Assembly: GCA_002086835.1 (NCBI GenBank)
Contig: MVIG01000011.1
Location: 124,001-188,000, forward strand
From: Mycolicibacterium porcinum
Lineage (GTDB): Bacteria; Actinomycetota; Actinomycetes; Mycobacteriales; Mycobacteriaceae
Length of the DNA stretch: 64,000 nucleotides
Direction: 5' to 3'
Numbering within the stretch: the stretch's first letter is position 1; each line of letters starts with the position of its first letter. Below are positions 51,789 through 60,296 of the stretch, one piece after another. The notes under the pieces are model-generated. The model did not search any database. It saw only the letters and a program-made list of their open reading frames with translations, and had not been told where the DNA came from. The translations under genes were made by a program, and so were the position numbers.

Positions 51789-52776
51789 GGCCGTCGACGA
51801 TGCGCGCGAAGGTACGGATGGTGGGCGCCCGGCTCTCCCCCGGTCGCACGAACGGCACGATCGACACCTGGTCGACGCCGAGCGATTCGATCTCCTTGAG
51901 ACGCTGCGCGCATTCATCGGGTGTCCCGGCGAGCGCAAACAGGTCCACCAGCTCGTCGGGCACCAGGTCGGCGTGCGAGGCCTCGGGATTCATGTGCTGG
52001 TAATAGTCGTAGGAGTCCCGGATCCGATCGATCACCTTCTCCAAAGCGGGCTCGACCTTGGCCGGGAGCGGCCTGATCGCCACGCGGGACACGTGCGCGC
52101 GCACCAGATCCCGCGCCTTGGTCCGATCTTCGTCGATGGCCGTCGGAGTCCAGAGCACCACATGGATGTCGTCGAGCGAACGGCCGCTCTCGGCCGCGCC
52201 GGCTTCGATCGTCTGCAGCGCCGCCTCGATGAAGTGCGGTGCGGTGCCGACCAGCACGATGACACCATCGGCGATGCGTCCCGACATCCGCAGGATCTTC
52301 GGGGCGGAGGCGGCGATGTAGATCGGAATGTCCATCGGGCCGTCGAGATAATTGAGGTGATACTCGGAGCCGCTGGTCGGCTCCGCCACCTTCTCGCCCC
52401 TGAACAGTGCTCTCAGTTCGCGTATCGACTCTTCGAGCTCAGCCAGCTTGAGCGGCTTGAGACCCATTGTCCGCAAAGACGAGTCGCCGGTGCCTATGCC
52501 GAGCGCCACCCGGCCACCGGTGTATTCGGCCAGGGTCGCCCAGGTGGACGCCAGCAGGGATTGATGCCGCGTCACCGCATTGGTGACGCCGGTGCCGAAG
52601 ATGATGCGTTCGGTTCCGACGGCCGCGGCGCCCATGACGGTGGAAGACTCCCGCCAGATGTTCTGCGAATCCCCGAACCAGACGTTGTCGTAACCGAGCG
52701 ACTCGCTCAACCGCACGTATTCACACATCGTGCCCACCGGTTCGGTCGGAAACAGACCGACTCCCTTACTCAGCAC
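51781..52776 (-). CDS. LLM-class flavin/F420 monooxygenase or reductase
   Basis: A 331-residue LLM-fold protein resembling the methylene-tetrahydromethanopterin reductase-like group: SKGVGLFPTEPVG at the start, YDNVWFGDSQN near residue 29, GTGVTNAVTRHQ near 62, GGRVALGIGTGDSS near 88. GTG 52776 is preceded by AGGAGG six bases away, which fixes the start; the open frame to 52854 is not used. A GntR-type operator lies 20 bases upstream, shared with the divergent CoxG-like gene. In this context a role in ring oxidation or opening, as for RutA in pyrimidine breakdown, is possible (inference). Confidence 0.87.
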   Translation of the reverse strand: MLSKGVGLFPTEPVGTMCEYVRLSESLGYDNVWFGDSQNIWRESSTVMGAAAVGTERIIFGTGVTNAVTRHQSLLASTWATLAEYTGGRVALGIGTGDSSLRTMGLKPLKLAELEESIRELRALFRGEKVAEPTSGSEYHLNYLDGPMDIPIYIAASAPKILRMSGRIADGVIVLVGTAPHFIEAALQTIEAGAAESGRSLDDIHVVLWTPTAIDEDRTKARDLVRAHVSRVAIRPLPAKVEPALEKVIDRIRDSYDYYQHMNPEASHADLVPDELVDLFALAGTPDECAQRLKEIESLGVDQVSIVPFVRPGESRAPTIRTFARIVDGRG

Positions 52777-52796
52777 TATCGACCTCCTGGGCGACG

Positions 52797-52813
52797 TTGG
52801 ATATCGTATCCAA
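52797..52813. promoter_or_regulatory. GntR operator, copy 3 (perfect palindrome, LLM/CoxG)
   Basis: TTGGATA-TCG-TATCCAA is a perfect 7+3+7 palindrome in the divergent region between the LLM and CoxG-like genes. It is the best copy of the motif in the window. Confidence 0.8.
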
Positions 52814-52874
52814 TCGTAGGGTGGGCCTTCGGGACGCACAACCGCAGCACGCAATCGAGGAAACGGAAACCGCC

Positions 52875-53468
52875 ATGCAGTTAGTCAACGAGTTCTCCGT
52901 CGATGCCCCGCTTGACATCGCCTGGGCGGCACTGACAGACGTGCCCCGTGTGGTCGAATGCATCCCTGGCGCAACGCTGGAAAGCCACGACGGCGACGAC
53001 TACCGCGCCAACGTCGCCATCAAGGTCGGCCCGGTCGGTCTCACCCTCGCCGGCACGGCGACCGTGATCCGTCGCGACGACAGCACGCATGAGATGGTGG
53101 TCCGCGGCCAGGCCAGCGACAGGAAAGGGAACGGCTCAGCACAGGCCACCGTCACCATGTCGGCCTGCGAGCGCGGCACCCACACCGAGGTCACGGTGCG
53201 TACCGATCTCGAACTGGATGGCCGTATCGCCCAGTTCGGCAGCGGCGTCATCTCTCAGGTCAGCAACCGCATCATCGGGCAGTTCGTGCGCAGGCTCAAC
53301 ACGATGATCGTGGGGGCCGACGGCATTCAGAGCGCTGCTGTCGAGGTGATCCCGGCGCCACGACAGCCGGAGTTCACCGAAACCGACTGGTGGTCAGTCC
53401 TGTTGACCACCGCGGCCGGGATCGCGCTGGGGCTTGCGATCGGACGCACCGCCGCCCGACGGGTCTGA
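52875..53468 (+). CDS. CoxG-like SRPBCC protein with C-terminal membrane anchor
   Basis: A 197-residue protein with an SRPBCC (START-like) domain at residues 1-150: MQLVNEFSVDAPLDIAWAALTDVPRVVECIPGA at the start is the CoxG signature. A membrane helix near residues 175-193 (LLTTAAGIALGLAIG) ends the protein. CoxG anchors CO dehydrogenase to the membrane in Oligotropha (now Afipia); here it probably docks the nearby molybdenum hydroxylase. ATG 52875 follows GAGGAAACGGAAA. It shares the perfect GntR palindrome with the divergent LLM gene. Its stop directly abuts the end of the broken Rid gene. Confidence 0.88.
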   Translation: MQLVNEFSVDAPLDIAWAALTDVPRVVECIPGATLESHDGDDYRANVAIKVGPVGLTLAGTATVIRRDDSTHEMVVRGQASDRKGNGSAQATVTMSACERGTHTEVTVRTDLELDGRIAQFGSGVISQVSNRIIGQFVRRLNTMIVGADGIQSAAVEVIPAPRQPEFTETDWWSVLLTTAAGIALGLAIGRTAARRV

Positions 53469-53929
53469 TCAGTCGCGCACCGCTGCGACGAGTTCGAGTT
53501 CCACGCACGCCCCACCAGGCAATGACGCCACCCCGATCGCCGTGCGGGCATGAGCCCCGCACTCCTCGCCGAATACCTCGAGCAACAACTCGGACGCCCC
53601 GTCGATCACCCCGGGTGGGAGTCGAAATCGGAAGTGGCGCGGACGTACCCACGCAGATGCACCAGTGCGGTGACCGAATCCAAGCCGACGGCGGCATCCA
53701 ACGCCGCCACGAGATTGAGGGCAGCCAGCCGCGCCTGGGCGGTTGCCTGCTCAGCGGTGACATCGGCGCCGACCACGCCCACTGCACTCGGATCGTCGGG
53801 ACGACGCGCCGTGGTTCCCGAAACCCACAGCTGGTCGCCATGCCTGCGGCTCGGAAAGTAGGCTCCCTTCGGCCGCGCCGGCGCCGGCAGCTCGATTCCC
53901 AACGAAGCCAAGCGTTCTCCGACCGTCAC
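53469..53929 (-). pseudogene. Rid-family (YjgF) enamine/imine deaminase, frameshifted
   Basis: The first 107 codons encode the N-terminal two thirds of a Rid protein (GAYFPSRRHGDQLWVSGTT...VTAEQATAQARLAALNLVAAL) and stop at 53606-53608. The rest continues in the -1 frame from GTG 53609 to the stop at 53469-53471: VIDGASELLLEVFGEE, then RTAIGVASLPGGACVELE with the conserved arginine. Adding one G to the GGGG run at 53609-53612 (minus strand) restores a 153-residue protein of normal length. The cause could be a true mutation, a sequencing slip in a homopolymer, or frameshifting. GTG 53929 overlaps the GntR stop, so it is the second gene of the GntR operon. Confidence 0.8.
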
Positions 53930-54651
53930 GCTCCCGGTTCCTGGTTGCCGAAGACGGTGTGCAGGTGGTCGATGGCATGACTGCGGTGCTGGTGGTTCAA
54001 CGCGACCACCCGATCGACATCGCGGGCCGCCATCGCATCGACCAGCAGCACGTGCTCACTGTTGACCTGGTCCAGATCCATCAGGTGGGCATACATCGGG
54101 CGGTAGGCGTCGGCGGTGTTCCACAGCTGGGTGACGATCCGCTTGGTGCGCGCCATCCGACTGGCCTCGAAGGTCAGGAAGTGAAACTGCCTGTTCGCCA
54201 ACCCCACCCCGATGAGATCAGCCTCGGCCGCGGCCCGGTCCATCGCGGCCATCTGCTCACGCATGGCATCGATGAGTTCGTCGGTGACCGCCGGCATCGC
54301 ATCACGAATGAGTTCGGCCTCGAGGATGTCGCGAATCCGGAACACCTCGACGAGCTCATCCAGCCCGAGTTGTGCGACGCGGTATCCGCTGTGCGGCACG
54401 TACGTGATGTATTCCTCGGCCTCAAGGGTTTTCAGCGCCTCGCGAACCGGAATCCGCGACATGCCGAACTGCTCGGCCAGGCTCTCCTGCACGATCCAGC
54501 TGCCGGGCGCGAGTTTGCCACTGGTGATGTCGCGTCGCAGCGCTTCGGCCACCGCCTGCTGGGCGGTTTTGGGCCGGACGAAATCCGACCGCGCTCCAGT
54601 TGCGGAGTCGGACGCGACGGCTGTACGTCGGGTGGCAGTTCGCGGTGGCAT
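53926..54651 (-). CDS. GntR family regulator with FCD domain
   Basis: A 241-residue regulator: winged helix at residues about 27-95 (TAQQAVAEALRRDITSGKL...SRIPVREALKTLEAEEYITYVPHSGYRVA) and an all-helical FCD ligand domain (VFRIRDILEAELIRDAMPAV, with the histidines of the metal-binding pocket toward the end). FCD regulators usually repress catabolic genes until a pathway acid binds. An operator copy sits 21 bases before its ATG. The same motif lies before three other transcription units here, so it is the likely master switch of the 36-55 kb cluster. Confidence 0.92.
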   Translation of the reverse strand: MPPRTATRRTAVASDSATGARSDFVRPKTAQQAVAEALRRDITSGKLAPGSWIVQESLAEQFGMSRIPVREALKTLEAEEYITYVPHSGYRVAQLGLDELVEVFRIRDILEAELIRDAMPAVTDELIDAMREQMAAMDRAAAEADLIGVGLANRQFHFLTFEASRMARTKRIVTQLWNTADAYRPMYAHLMDLDQVNSEHVLLVDAMAARDVDRVVALNHQHRSHAIDHLHTVFGNQEPGA

Positions 54652-54672
54652 CAGGTCTCGCTTTCGCTAATA

Positions 54673-54689
54673 TTGGATACTCTATGCGA
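54673..54689. promoter_or_regulatory. GntR operator, copy 4 (autoregulation)
   Basis: TTGGATA-CTC-TATGCGA, 21 bases upstream of the gntR start, nearly identical to the 51456 copy. Suggests autorepression. Confidence 0.75.
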
Positions 54690-54759
54690 TCACCAGGTCG
54701 CGATGCCAGATCGCCGCTCCATCGCGGCGCGTCATAACAATCAGCCGTTGGGCACCGGC

Positions 54760-55533
54760 TCAGATCAGCTCGATCGCCTCGGCGATCGAAGGCAGCACCC
54801 GGCTGGGCCGGAACGGATAGCGTTCGATGTCCTCGACCGATGTCGAACCGGTGAGCACCAGGATGGTGTCCAGCCCCGCCTCGATCCCGGCCACCACATC
54901 GGTGTCCATCCGGTCCCCCACCATCACGGTGTTCTCGGAGTGCGCCTCGATCCGATTCAGGGCGCTGCGGAACATCATCGGGTTGGGCTTGCCGACGAAG
55001 TAGGGTTCGCGTCCGGTTGCCTTGGTGATCATCGCGGCCACCGACCCGGTCGCGGGCAGCGGTCCCTCCGCCGACGGACCGCTGACGTCAGGGTTGGTGG
55101 CGATGAACCGGGCACCGCCGAGGATCAGTCGGACGGCCTTGGTGATCGCCTCGAACGAATACGTACGGGTCTCCCCCAGCACCACGTAGTCCGGGTCGAT
55201 GTCGGTCAGGGTGTAGCCGGCCTCGTGCAGCGCGGTGGTCAGCCCGGCCTCACCGATCACGTAGGCCGAGCCACCCGGTTGCTGATCGTTGAGGAACGCC
55301 GCCGTGGCCAGGGCCGACGTCCAGATCGACAGCTCGGGCACGATCAGCCCGGAGCGCGCCAAGCGGGCGGCCAGGTCGCGCGGCGTGAAGATCGAATTAT
55401 TGGTCAGGACCAGGAACGGCCGTTGCTTGTCGGCCAGGGTCTGCAGGAATTCGGCGGCGCCCGGCAGCGCGTGTTCTTCGCGTACCAGGACGCCGTCCAT
55501 GTCGGTTAGCCAGCACTGGGCAGGTGAACGCAC
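54760..55533 (-). CDS. HAD-IIA family phosphatase (NagD-like)
   Basis: A 257-residue haloacid dehalogenase-superfamily hydrolase. Motif I is WLTDMDGVL near residue 8-16, motif II LTNNS near 45, motif III includes GKPNPMMF near 180 and motif [20 protein letters not shown] near 207. NagD-type enzymes dephosphorylate nucleotides or sugar phosphates. GTG 55533 is chosen because the D-x-D motif then lies at the usual distance from the start. Gap of 108 bases to gntR; probably independent of the GntR cluster. Confidence 0.87.
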   Translation of the reverse strand: MRSPAQCWLTDMDGVLVREEHALPGAAEFLQTLADKQRPFLVLTNNSIFTPRDLAARLARSGLIVPELSIWTSALATAAFLNDQQPGGSAYVIGEAGLTTALHEAGYTLTDIDPDYVVLGETRTYSFEAITKAVRLILGGARFIATNPDVSGPSAEGPLPATGSVAAMITKATGREPYFVGKPNPMMFRSALNRIEAHSENTVMVGDRMDTDVVAGIEAGLDTILVLTGSTSVEDIERYPFRPSRVLPSIAEAIELI

Positions 55534-55597
55534 GGGTCCAGTGTCCCAATTTGCGCCGCGATCAGGGGCCAACCGGGTGATCGAGGTGTAAAACGCA

Positions 55598-55659
55598 CAC
55601 CGAGACCGCACTCAGGGACAGATTTTTCGCGATTCTTGTCCCTGGGCGCAGTCTCGGTG
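55598..55659. terminator. Large hairpin downstream of the aminotransferase gene
   Basis: A 23-base inverted repeat with 20 matches (55598-55620 and 55637-55659; outer arms CACCGAGAC / GTCTCGGTG, inner arms CAGGGACA / TGTCCCTG) and a 16-base AT-rich loop. It starts 17 bases after the aminotransferase stop and is followed on that strand by GTGTGCGTTTT, consistent with a terminator. Confidence 0.65.
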
Positions 55660-55675
55660 AAGAGCAGGCGCTAGA

Positions 55676-57061
55676 TCAGTTGGCGTGCTGATCGGCCACG
55701 TCGAGTGCGGAGTCCAGGATCGCCAGACCCTCGCGGGCCTCCTCCTCCGTGACGTTGCACGGCGGCACCACGTGGATGCGGTTGAAGTTGGCGAACGGGA
55801 GCAGGCCGTTGGCCTTGCACGCACCGACCACGGCGTTCATCGCCGGGCTGGAGCCACCGTAGGGCGCCAACGGTTCCCGGGTCTGCTGGTCGGCGACCAG
55901 TTCGACGGCCCAGAACACGCCCGCACCGCGAACCTCGCCGATGCTGCGGTGTTTGGCGGCCAACTCGGCCAGGCCCGGGGCCAGCACCTCGGCACCGATC
56001 TTGGCCGCGTTCTCGACCATGCCCTCGTCGGCCATCGCGTTGATGGTCGCGACGGCGGCCGCGGTGGCCAGCGGATGGCCCGAGTACGTGAGCCCGCCCG
56101 GGTAGCTGCGATGCGCGAACGTCTCGTAGATGGCCGGGCTGATCGCCACGCCACCGAGCGGCACGTAACCGGAGTTGACCCCCTTGGCGAAGGTCATCAG
56201 GTCCGGCACCACGTCGAAATGCTCGATGGAGAACCACTTTCCGCTGCGCCCGAATCCTGCCATCACCTCGTCGGCGATGAACACGATGCCGTAGCGGTCA
56301 CAGATCTCCCGCACCCCGGCCATGTATCCGGGCGGGGGCACCATGATGCCCGCGGTACCCGGGATCGACTCCAGGATGATCGCGGCGATGGTGGTCGGGC
56401 CCTCCATCTGGATCAGCTTGTCGAGGTACTCCAGCGCGCGCTGGGATTCCTGTTCCTCGGTCTCGGCGTAGAACGACGAGCGATACAGGAACGGTCCGTT
56501 GAAGTGCACGATGCCTGCGTTGCCGCGGTCGTTGGGCCAGCGCCGCGGGTCACCGGTCAGGTTGATCGCGGTGTCGGTGCCACCGTGGTAGGCGCGGTAC
56601 CGAGACAGCACCTTGTAGCGGCCGGTGTGCAGGCGGGCCATCCGGACCGCATGCTCGACCGCGTCGGCACCGCCGTTGGTGAAGAACACCTTGTTCAGCT
56701 CACCCGGGGTGCGCTCGGCGATCAGCCGGGCCGCCTCCGAGCGGGCCGCGTTGGCGTACTGCGGAGCCACCGTGCACAGCTTGGCGGCCTGCTCGGCAAT
56801 GGCGGCAACAACTTTCGGGTGCTGGTGGCCGATGTTGGTGTTGACCAGCTGGCAGGAGAAGTCCAGCAGCCGATTGCCGTCGCCGTCCCACACATAGGAA
56901 CCCTCGGCGGCGGTGATGGTCATCGGCGAGATCTCCTCCTGCGCCGACCAGGAGTGGAACACATGCGCACGGTCGAGTTCGTAGGCCCGGGCGGCCTCGG
57001 CCTTGGCCGCCTCGACGGTCAGCCCGTTGGGCAGCACGGAGGACTCTTGAGTCACAGTCAT
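55676..57061 (-). CDS. Class III (omega) aminotransferase, beta-alanine:pyruvate type
   Basis: A 461-residue PLP enzyme. Signatures include VWDGDGNRLLDFSCQLVNTNIGHQHP near residues 57-78, FTNGGADAVEHAVRMAR near 124, ADEVMAGFGRSGKWF near 253 and the PLP lysine in LMTFAKGVNSGYVPLGG near 282. With a malonate-semialdehyde dehydrogenase 13 bases upstream, a beta-amino acid such as beta-alanine or beta-aminoisobutyrate is the likely donor. ATG 57061 is used; the upstream frame is a shadow. Probably regulated with mmsA by PucR. Confidence 0.9.
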   Translation of the reverse strand: MTVTQESSVLPNGLTVEAAKAEAARAYELDRAHVFHSWSAQEEISPMTITAAEGSYVWDGDGNRLLDFSCQLVNTNIGHQHPKVVAAIAEQAAKLCTVAPQYANAARSEAARLIAERTPGELNKVFFTNGGADAVEHAVRMARLHTGRYKVLSRYRAYHGGTDTAINLTGDPRRWPNDRGNAGIVHFNGPFLYRSSFYAETEEQESQRALEYLDKLIQMEGPTTIAAIILESIPGTAGIMVPPPGYMAGVREICDRYGIVFIADEVMAGFGRSGKWFSIEHFDVVPDLMTFAKGVNSGYVPLGGVAISPAIYETFAHRSYPGGLTYSGHPLATAAAVATINAMADEGMVENAAKIGAEVLAPGLAELAAKHRSIGEVRGAGVFWAVELVADQQTREPLAPYGGSSPAMNAVVGACKANGLLPFANFNRIHVVPPCNVTEEEAREGLAILDSALDVADQHAN

Positions 57062-57074
57062 GAGTGGAATTCTC

Positions 57075-58568
57075 TCACTTGTTCTCGGGGAACCCGAGGT
57101 TGATGCCCCCGTGGCTGGGGTCCAGCCAGCGGGTGGTGATGGCCTTGGTCCGGGTGAAGAAGTGGACGCCTTCGGCGCCGTGCGCGTGGCTGTCACCGAA
57201 CAGCGATGCCTTCCAGCCGCCAAAGCTGAAGTACGCCATCGGAACCGGGATCGGCACGTTGATGCCGACCATGCCGACCTCGACCTCGTTCTGGAACCGC
57301 CGCGCGGCGCCGCCGTCGTTGGTGAAGATCGCCGTGCCGTTGCCGTAGGGGTTGTTGTTGATCAACTCGAGCGCCTGCTCGTAGGTCTCGACCCGCAGCA
57401 CCGACAGCACCGGGCCGAAGATCTCGTCGGTGTAGACGCTCATCTCCGGGGTGACGTTGTCGAGCAGGGTCGGGCCCAGCCAGAATCCGTCGGCCCCGCC
57501 GTTGGCGATCACGGTACGGCCGTCGAGCACCACCTTGGCGCCGTCGGATTCGCCGGCATCGATGTAGGACGCCACCTTGTCGCGATGGACCTTGGTGACC
57601 AGCGGACCCATGTCCGAATCCTTGGTTCCGTCACCGGTTTTGATGGTGGCGGCGCGCTCGGCGATCTTGGCCACCAGCTCGTCGGCGATCGGGCCGACGG
57701 CGACGGCGGCCGAGATGGCCATGCAGCGCTCGCCGGCAGAACCGAAGCCGGCGTTGACCATGGCGTCGGCGGCCAGGTCGAGATCGGCGTCAGGCAGGAT
57801 CACGGCGTGGTTCTTGGCCCCGCCGAGTGCCTGCACGCGCTTGCCGGCCGCGGTCGCGGTGGCGTAGACGTACTGGGCGATCGGGGTGGAGCCGACGAAG
57901 GAGATCGCCTTGATCTTGGGGTTGGTCAGCAGCTCGTCGACCGCGGTCTTGTCGCCCTGCAGCACGTTGAACACGCCCTCGGGCAGGCCGGCCTCGGCCC
58001 ACAGCCGGGCCATCCACAGCGATGCGCTCGGATCCTTCTCCGACGGCTTGATCACCACGGTGTTGCCCGCGGCGATGGCGATCGGGAAGAACCACATCGG
58101 CACCATGGCCGGGAAGTTGAACGGCGAGATGATGCCGACCGGGCCCAGCGGCTGCAGCACGGAGTGCACATCCACGTTGGTCGAGGCGTTCTCGGTGAAA
58201 CCGCCCTTGAGCAGACTCGGGATGCCGCAGGCGAATTCGACGACCTCGAGACCACGGCTCACTTCGCCGAGGGCGTCGGAGAGCACCTTGCCGTGCTCGG
58301 CGGTGATGAGCGCGGCGAGCTCGTCCTTGCGGGCGTTGAGCAACTCGCGGAAGGCGAACAGCACCGAGGTGCGCTTGGCCAGTGACGTGTCACGCCAGGC
58401 CGGGAAGGCGGCGACGGCGGCGTCGATCACCGCACGGGCATCATCCACGCTGGCCAGTGCGACCTCGCCGGTGACCGCGCCCGTGGCCGGATTGGTCACC
58501 GGGGCAGTGGCGGTCGAGGTACCGGCAAATACCTTGCCGTCGCGCCAGTGCTGGATGACATTGCTCAT
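57075..58568 (-). CDS. mmsA: CoA-acylating (methyl)malonate-semialdehyde dehydrogenase
   Basis: A 497-residue aldehyde dehydrogenase of the MmsA/IolA class, which converts malonate or methylmalonate semialdehyde to acetyl- or propionyl-CoA. Visible are FNFPAMVPMWFFPIAIAAGNTVVIKPSEKDP near residues 146-176, the catalytic cysteine in SAGERCMAISAAV near 280, and EIFGPVLSVLRVETYEQAL near 385. ATG 58568 fits the family start (MSNVIQHWRDGK). It is divergent from pucR and precedes the aminotransferase. Confidence 0.93.
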   Translation of the reverse strand: MSNVIQHWRDGKVFAGTSTATAPVTNPATGAVTGEVALASVDDARAVIDAAVAAFPAWRDTSLAKRTSVLFAFRELLNARKDELAALITAEHGKVLSDALGEVSRGLEVVEFACGIPSLLKGGFTENASTNVDVHSVLQPLGPVGIISPFNFPAMVPMWFFPIAIAAGNTVVIKPSEKDPSASLWMARLWAEAGLPEGVFNVLQGDKTAVDELLTNPKIKAISFVGSTPIAQYVYATATAAGKRVQALGGAKNHAVILPDADLDLAADAMVNAGFGSAGERCMAISAAVAVGPIADELVAKIAERAATIKTGDGTKDSDMGPLVTKVHRDKVASYIDAGESDGAKVVLDGRTVIANGGADGFWLGPTLLDNVTPEMSVYTDEIFGPVLSVLRVETYEQALELINNNPYGNGTAIFTNDGGAARRFQNEVEVGMVGINVPIPVPMAYFSFGGWKASLFGDSHAHGAEGVHFFTRTKAITTRWLDPSHGGINLGFPENK

Positions 58569-58681
58569 GGGTCCGAACCTTCCTGTGGCATTTGGGGTAC
58601 GGCTATCACTCTGAGCCACCGTCAACACCTCAAGTGTCATCAACCTGTAAGTCTGATTGACTCGTTCATTACACTTTGTAA

Positions 58682-60286
58682 ATGATCCCAAGCGTGCGCG
58701 ACATCATCGAACTCCCGGTGGTGCGGGCCGGCGAACCCGAGGTGCTCAGCGCGCAACAACTCGATCGCCCGGTGCGCTGGGTCCACGTCAGCGACATGCC
58801 CGACCTCGCCGGCCTCCTGCAAGGCGGCGAACTGGTACTCACCACCGGCGCCGCGCTGCGGGACGCACCCCGTGACTACCTGCGACGGATGCAGCGCGCA
58901 GGCGTCGTCGGGGTGGTGGTCGAACTGGGCACCCGCATCGAATCGCTTCCCGACAGCGTCGGCGAGACCGCTCAGACGCTCGGACTCGCGCTCGTGGTGC
59001 TGCATCGGGAGACCAAGTTCGTCGAGATCACCGAGGCGGTGCACCGGCTCATCGTGGCCGATCAGTACGAGGAACTCGAATTCGCCCACCGCACCCACAA
59101 AACCTTCACCGAGCTGAGCATGAAACGGCCCACGATGGCCGACATCGTGCGCGCAGCGGCCGAGATGATCGACGAATCGGTGGTGCTCGAGGACCTGTCG
59201 CACCAGGTGCTGGCGATCTCACCCCGCCACGAGCCGGCCACCATCGTGCTCACCGACTGGCAGCGCCGGTCCCGGGCGATGACCGAACCGTGGGTCGCGA
59301 CCGCTGTCGGCCCTCGCGCCGAGGAGTGGGGGCGGCTGATCGTTCCCCACGCCCCGTCGGCACCGGCCAAGACCACGATGGTCCTGGAACGCGCCGCCCA
59401 AGCGCTGGCCCTGCACCGGATGGCCGAACGCGGCCGGTCCGGACTCGAACATCAGGCCCAGAGCGGGTTGATCGACGACATCCTGGCCGGACGGATCGCC
59501 GACGACCGTGAGGCCGACGCCCGGGCCCTGGCACTCGGCCTGCGCGCCGGCGGTCCCTATCTACCGACCATGGTGCGGGTCGGCACGCCACCGGACCGGC
59601 TCGACCCCGTCGGCACCCAGCGTCGCAACATCCGCATTCTCGACGCGATCACCCACAACGTGAAAGCCCAAGGGCACAGCGCGATCTGCTCGATCCGGCG
59701 GGACGGTGAGATCGGCCTGGTGCTGGCGCTGCATCCGCGGCGCGGGCTCACCACCGACGCCGCGCTCAGCCGGCTGACCGAAGGCTGGCGCGAGGCCATC
59801 GCCCGCGGCGGCGACACCGACAAGGTCGTCGTCGCCGTCGGCGGTGAGGCCGGTGTGTTCGCCGACGCAGTCCACGGCTTGCGCGAGGCCGCCCACGTCG
59901 CAGAGGTCGCCGCGTCGATGTCGGATCAGGCCCGCCCGTTCGTGCGCGCCTCCGACGTCCGGCTGCGCGGGCTGATCACGCTGCTGCTCGACGATCCACG
60001 AGTCCAGATGTTCGCCGAGACCGAACTCAAGACCCTGCTGATCCACGACGCCGAGCAGGGCAGCGACGACGTGCAAGTGCTGCGCGGCTACCTCGAACTC
60101 GCCGGCAACAAGTCCGCGCTGGCCAAGCGCCTGCACATGAGCCGCCCGGCGCTCTACAGCCGGCTGGCGTCGATCGAGCGCCGGCTCGGCGTCAACCTCG
60201 ACGACGGTGAATCGATGACCTCGCTGCACGTGGCGTTGCTCGTACTCGACGCACAACGCAGCGCGGGCCCGCAGACAACGACCTGA
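58682..60286 (+). CDS. PucR family transcriptional regulator
   Basis: A 534-residue regulator: N-terminal PucR domain (VRDIIELPVVRAGEPEVLS...RPVRWVHVSD), a central GGDEF-like/CdaR region, and a C-terminal helix-turn-helix (RGYLELAGNKSALAKRLHMSRPALYSRLASIERRLG near residues 463-498). PucR-type proteins usually activate catabolic genes for purines, amino acids or polyamines. It is divergent from mmsA by 113 bases; TTAC-ACTTT-GTAA (58669-58681), directly before its start, is a possible binding site. Confidence 0.92.
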   Translation: MIPSVRDIIELPVVRAGEPEVLSAQQLDRPVRWVHVSDMPDLAGLLQGGELVLTTGAALRDAPRDYLRRMQRAGVVGVVVELGTRIESLPDSVGETAQTLGLALVVLHRETKFVEITEAVHRLIVADQYEELEFAHRTHKTFTELSMKRPTMADIVRAAAEMIDESVVLEDLSHQVLAISPRHEPATIVLTDWQRRSRAMTEPWVATAVGPRAEEWGRLIVPHAPSAPAKTTMVLERAAQALALHRMAERGRSGLEHQAQSGLIDDILAGRIADDREADARALALGLRAGGPYLPTMVRVGTPPDRLDPVGTQRRNIRILDAITHNVKAQGHSAICSIRRDGEIGLVLALHPRRGLTTDAALSRLTEGWREAIARGGDTDKVVVAVGGEAGVFADAVHGLREAAHVAEVAASMSDQARPFVRASDVRLRGLITLLLDDPRVQMFAETELKTLLIHDAEQGSDDVQVLRGYLELAGNKSALAKRLHMSRPALYSRLASIERRLGVNLDDGESMTSLHVALLVLDAQRSAGPQTTT

Positions 60287-60296
60287 TGCGGGGCAT

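Noticed and set aside
45622-53468. True aerobic CO dehydrogenase (CoxMSL) with CoxG
   Set aside because: The active-site loop reads YRGAGR, not the AYRCSFR of CO-oxidising form I enzymes, and no CoxDEF genes are present.
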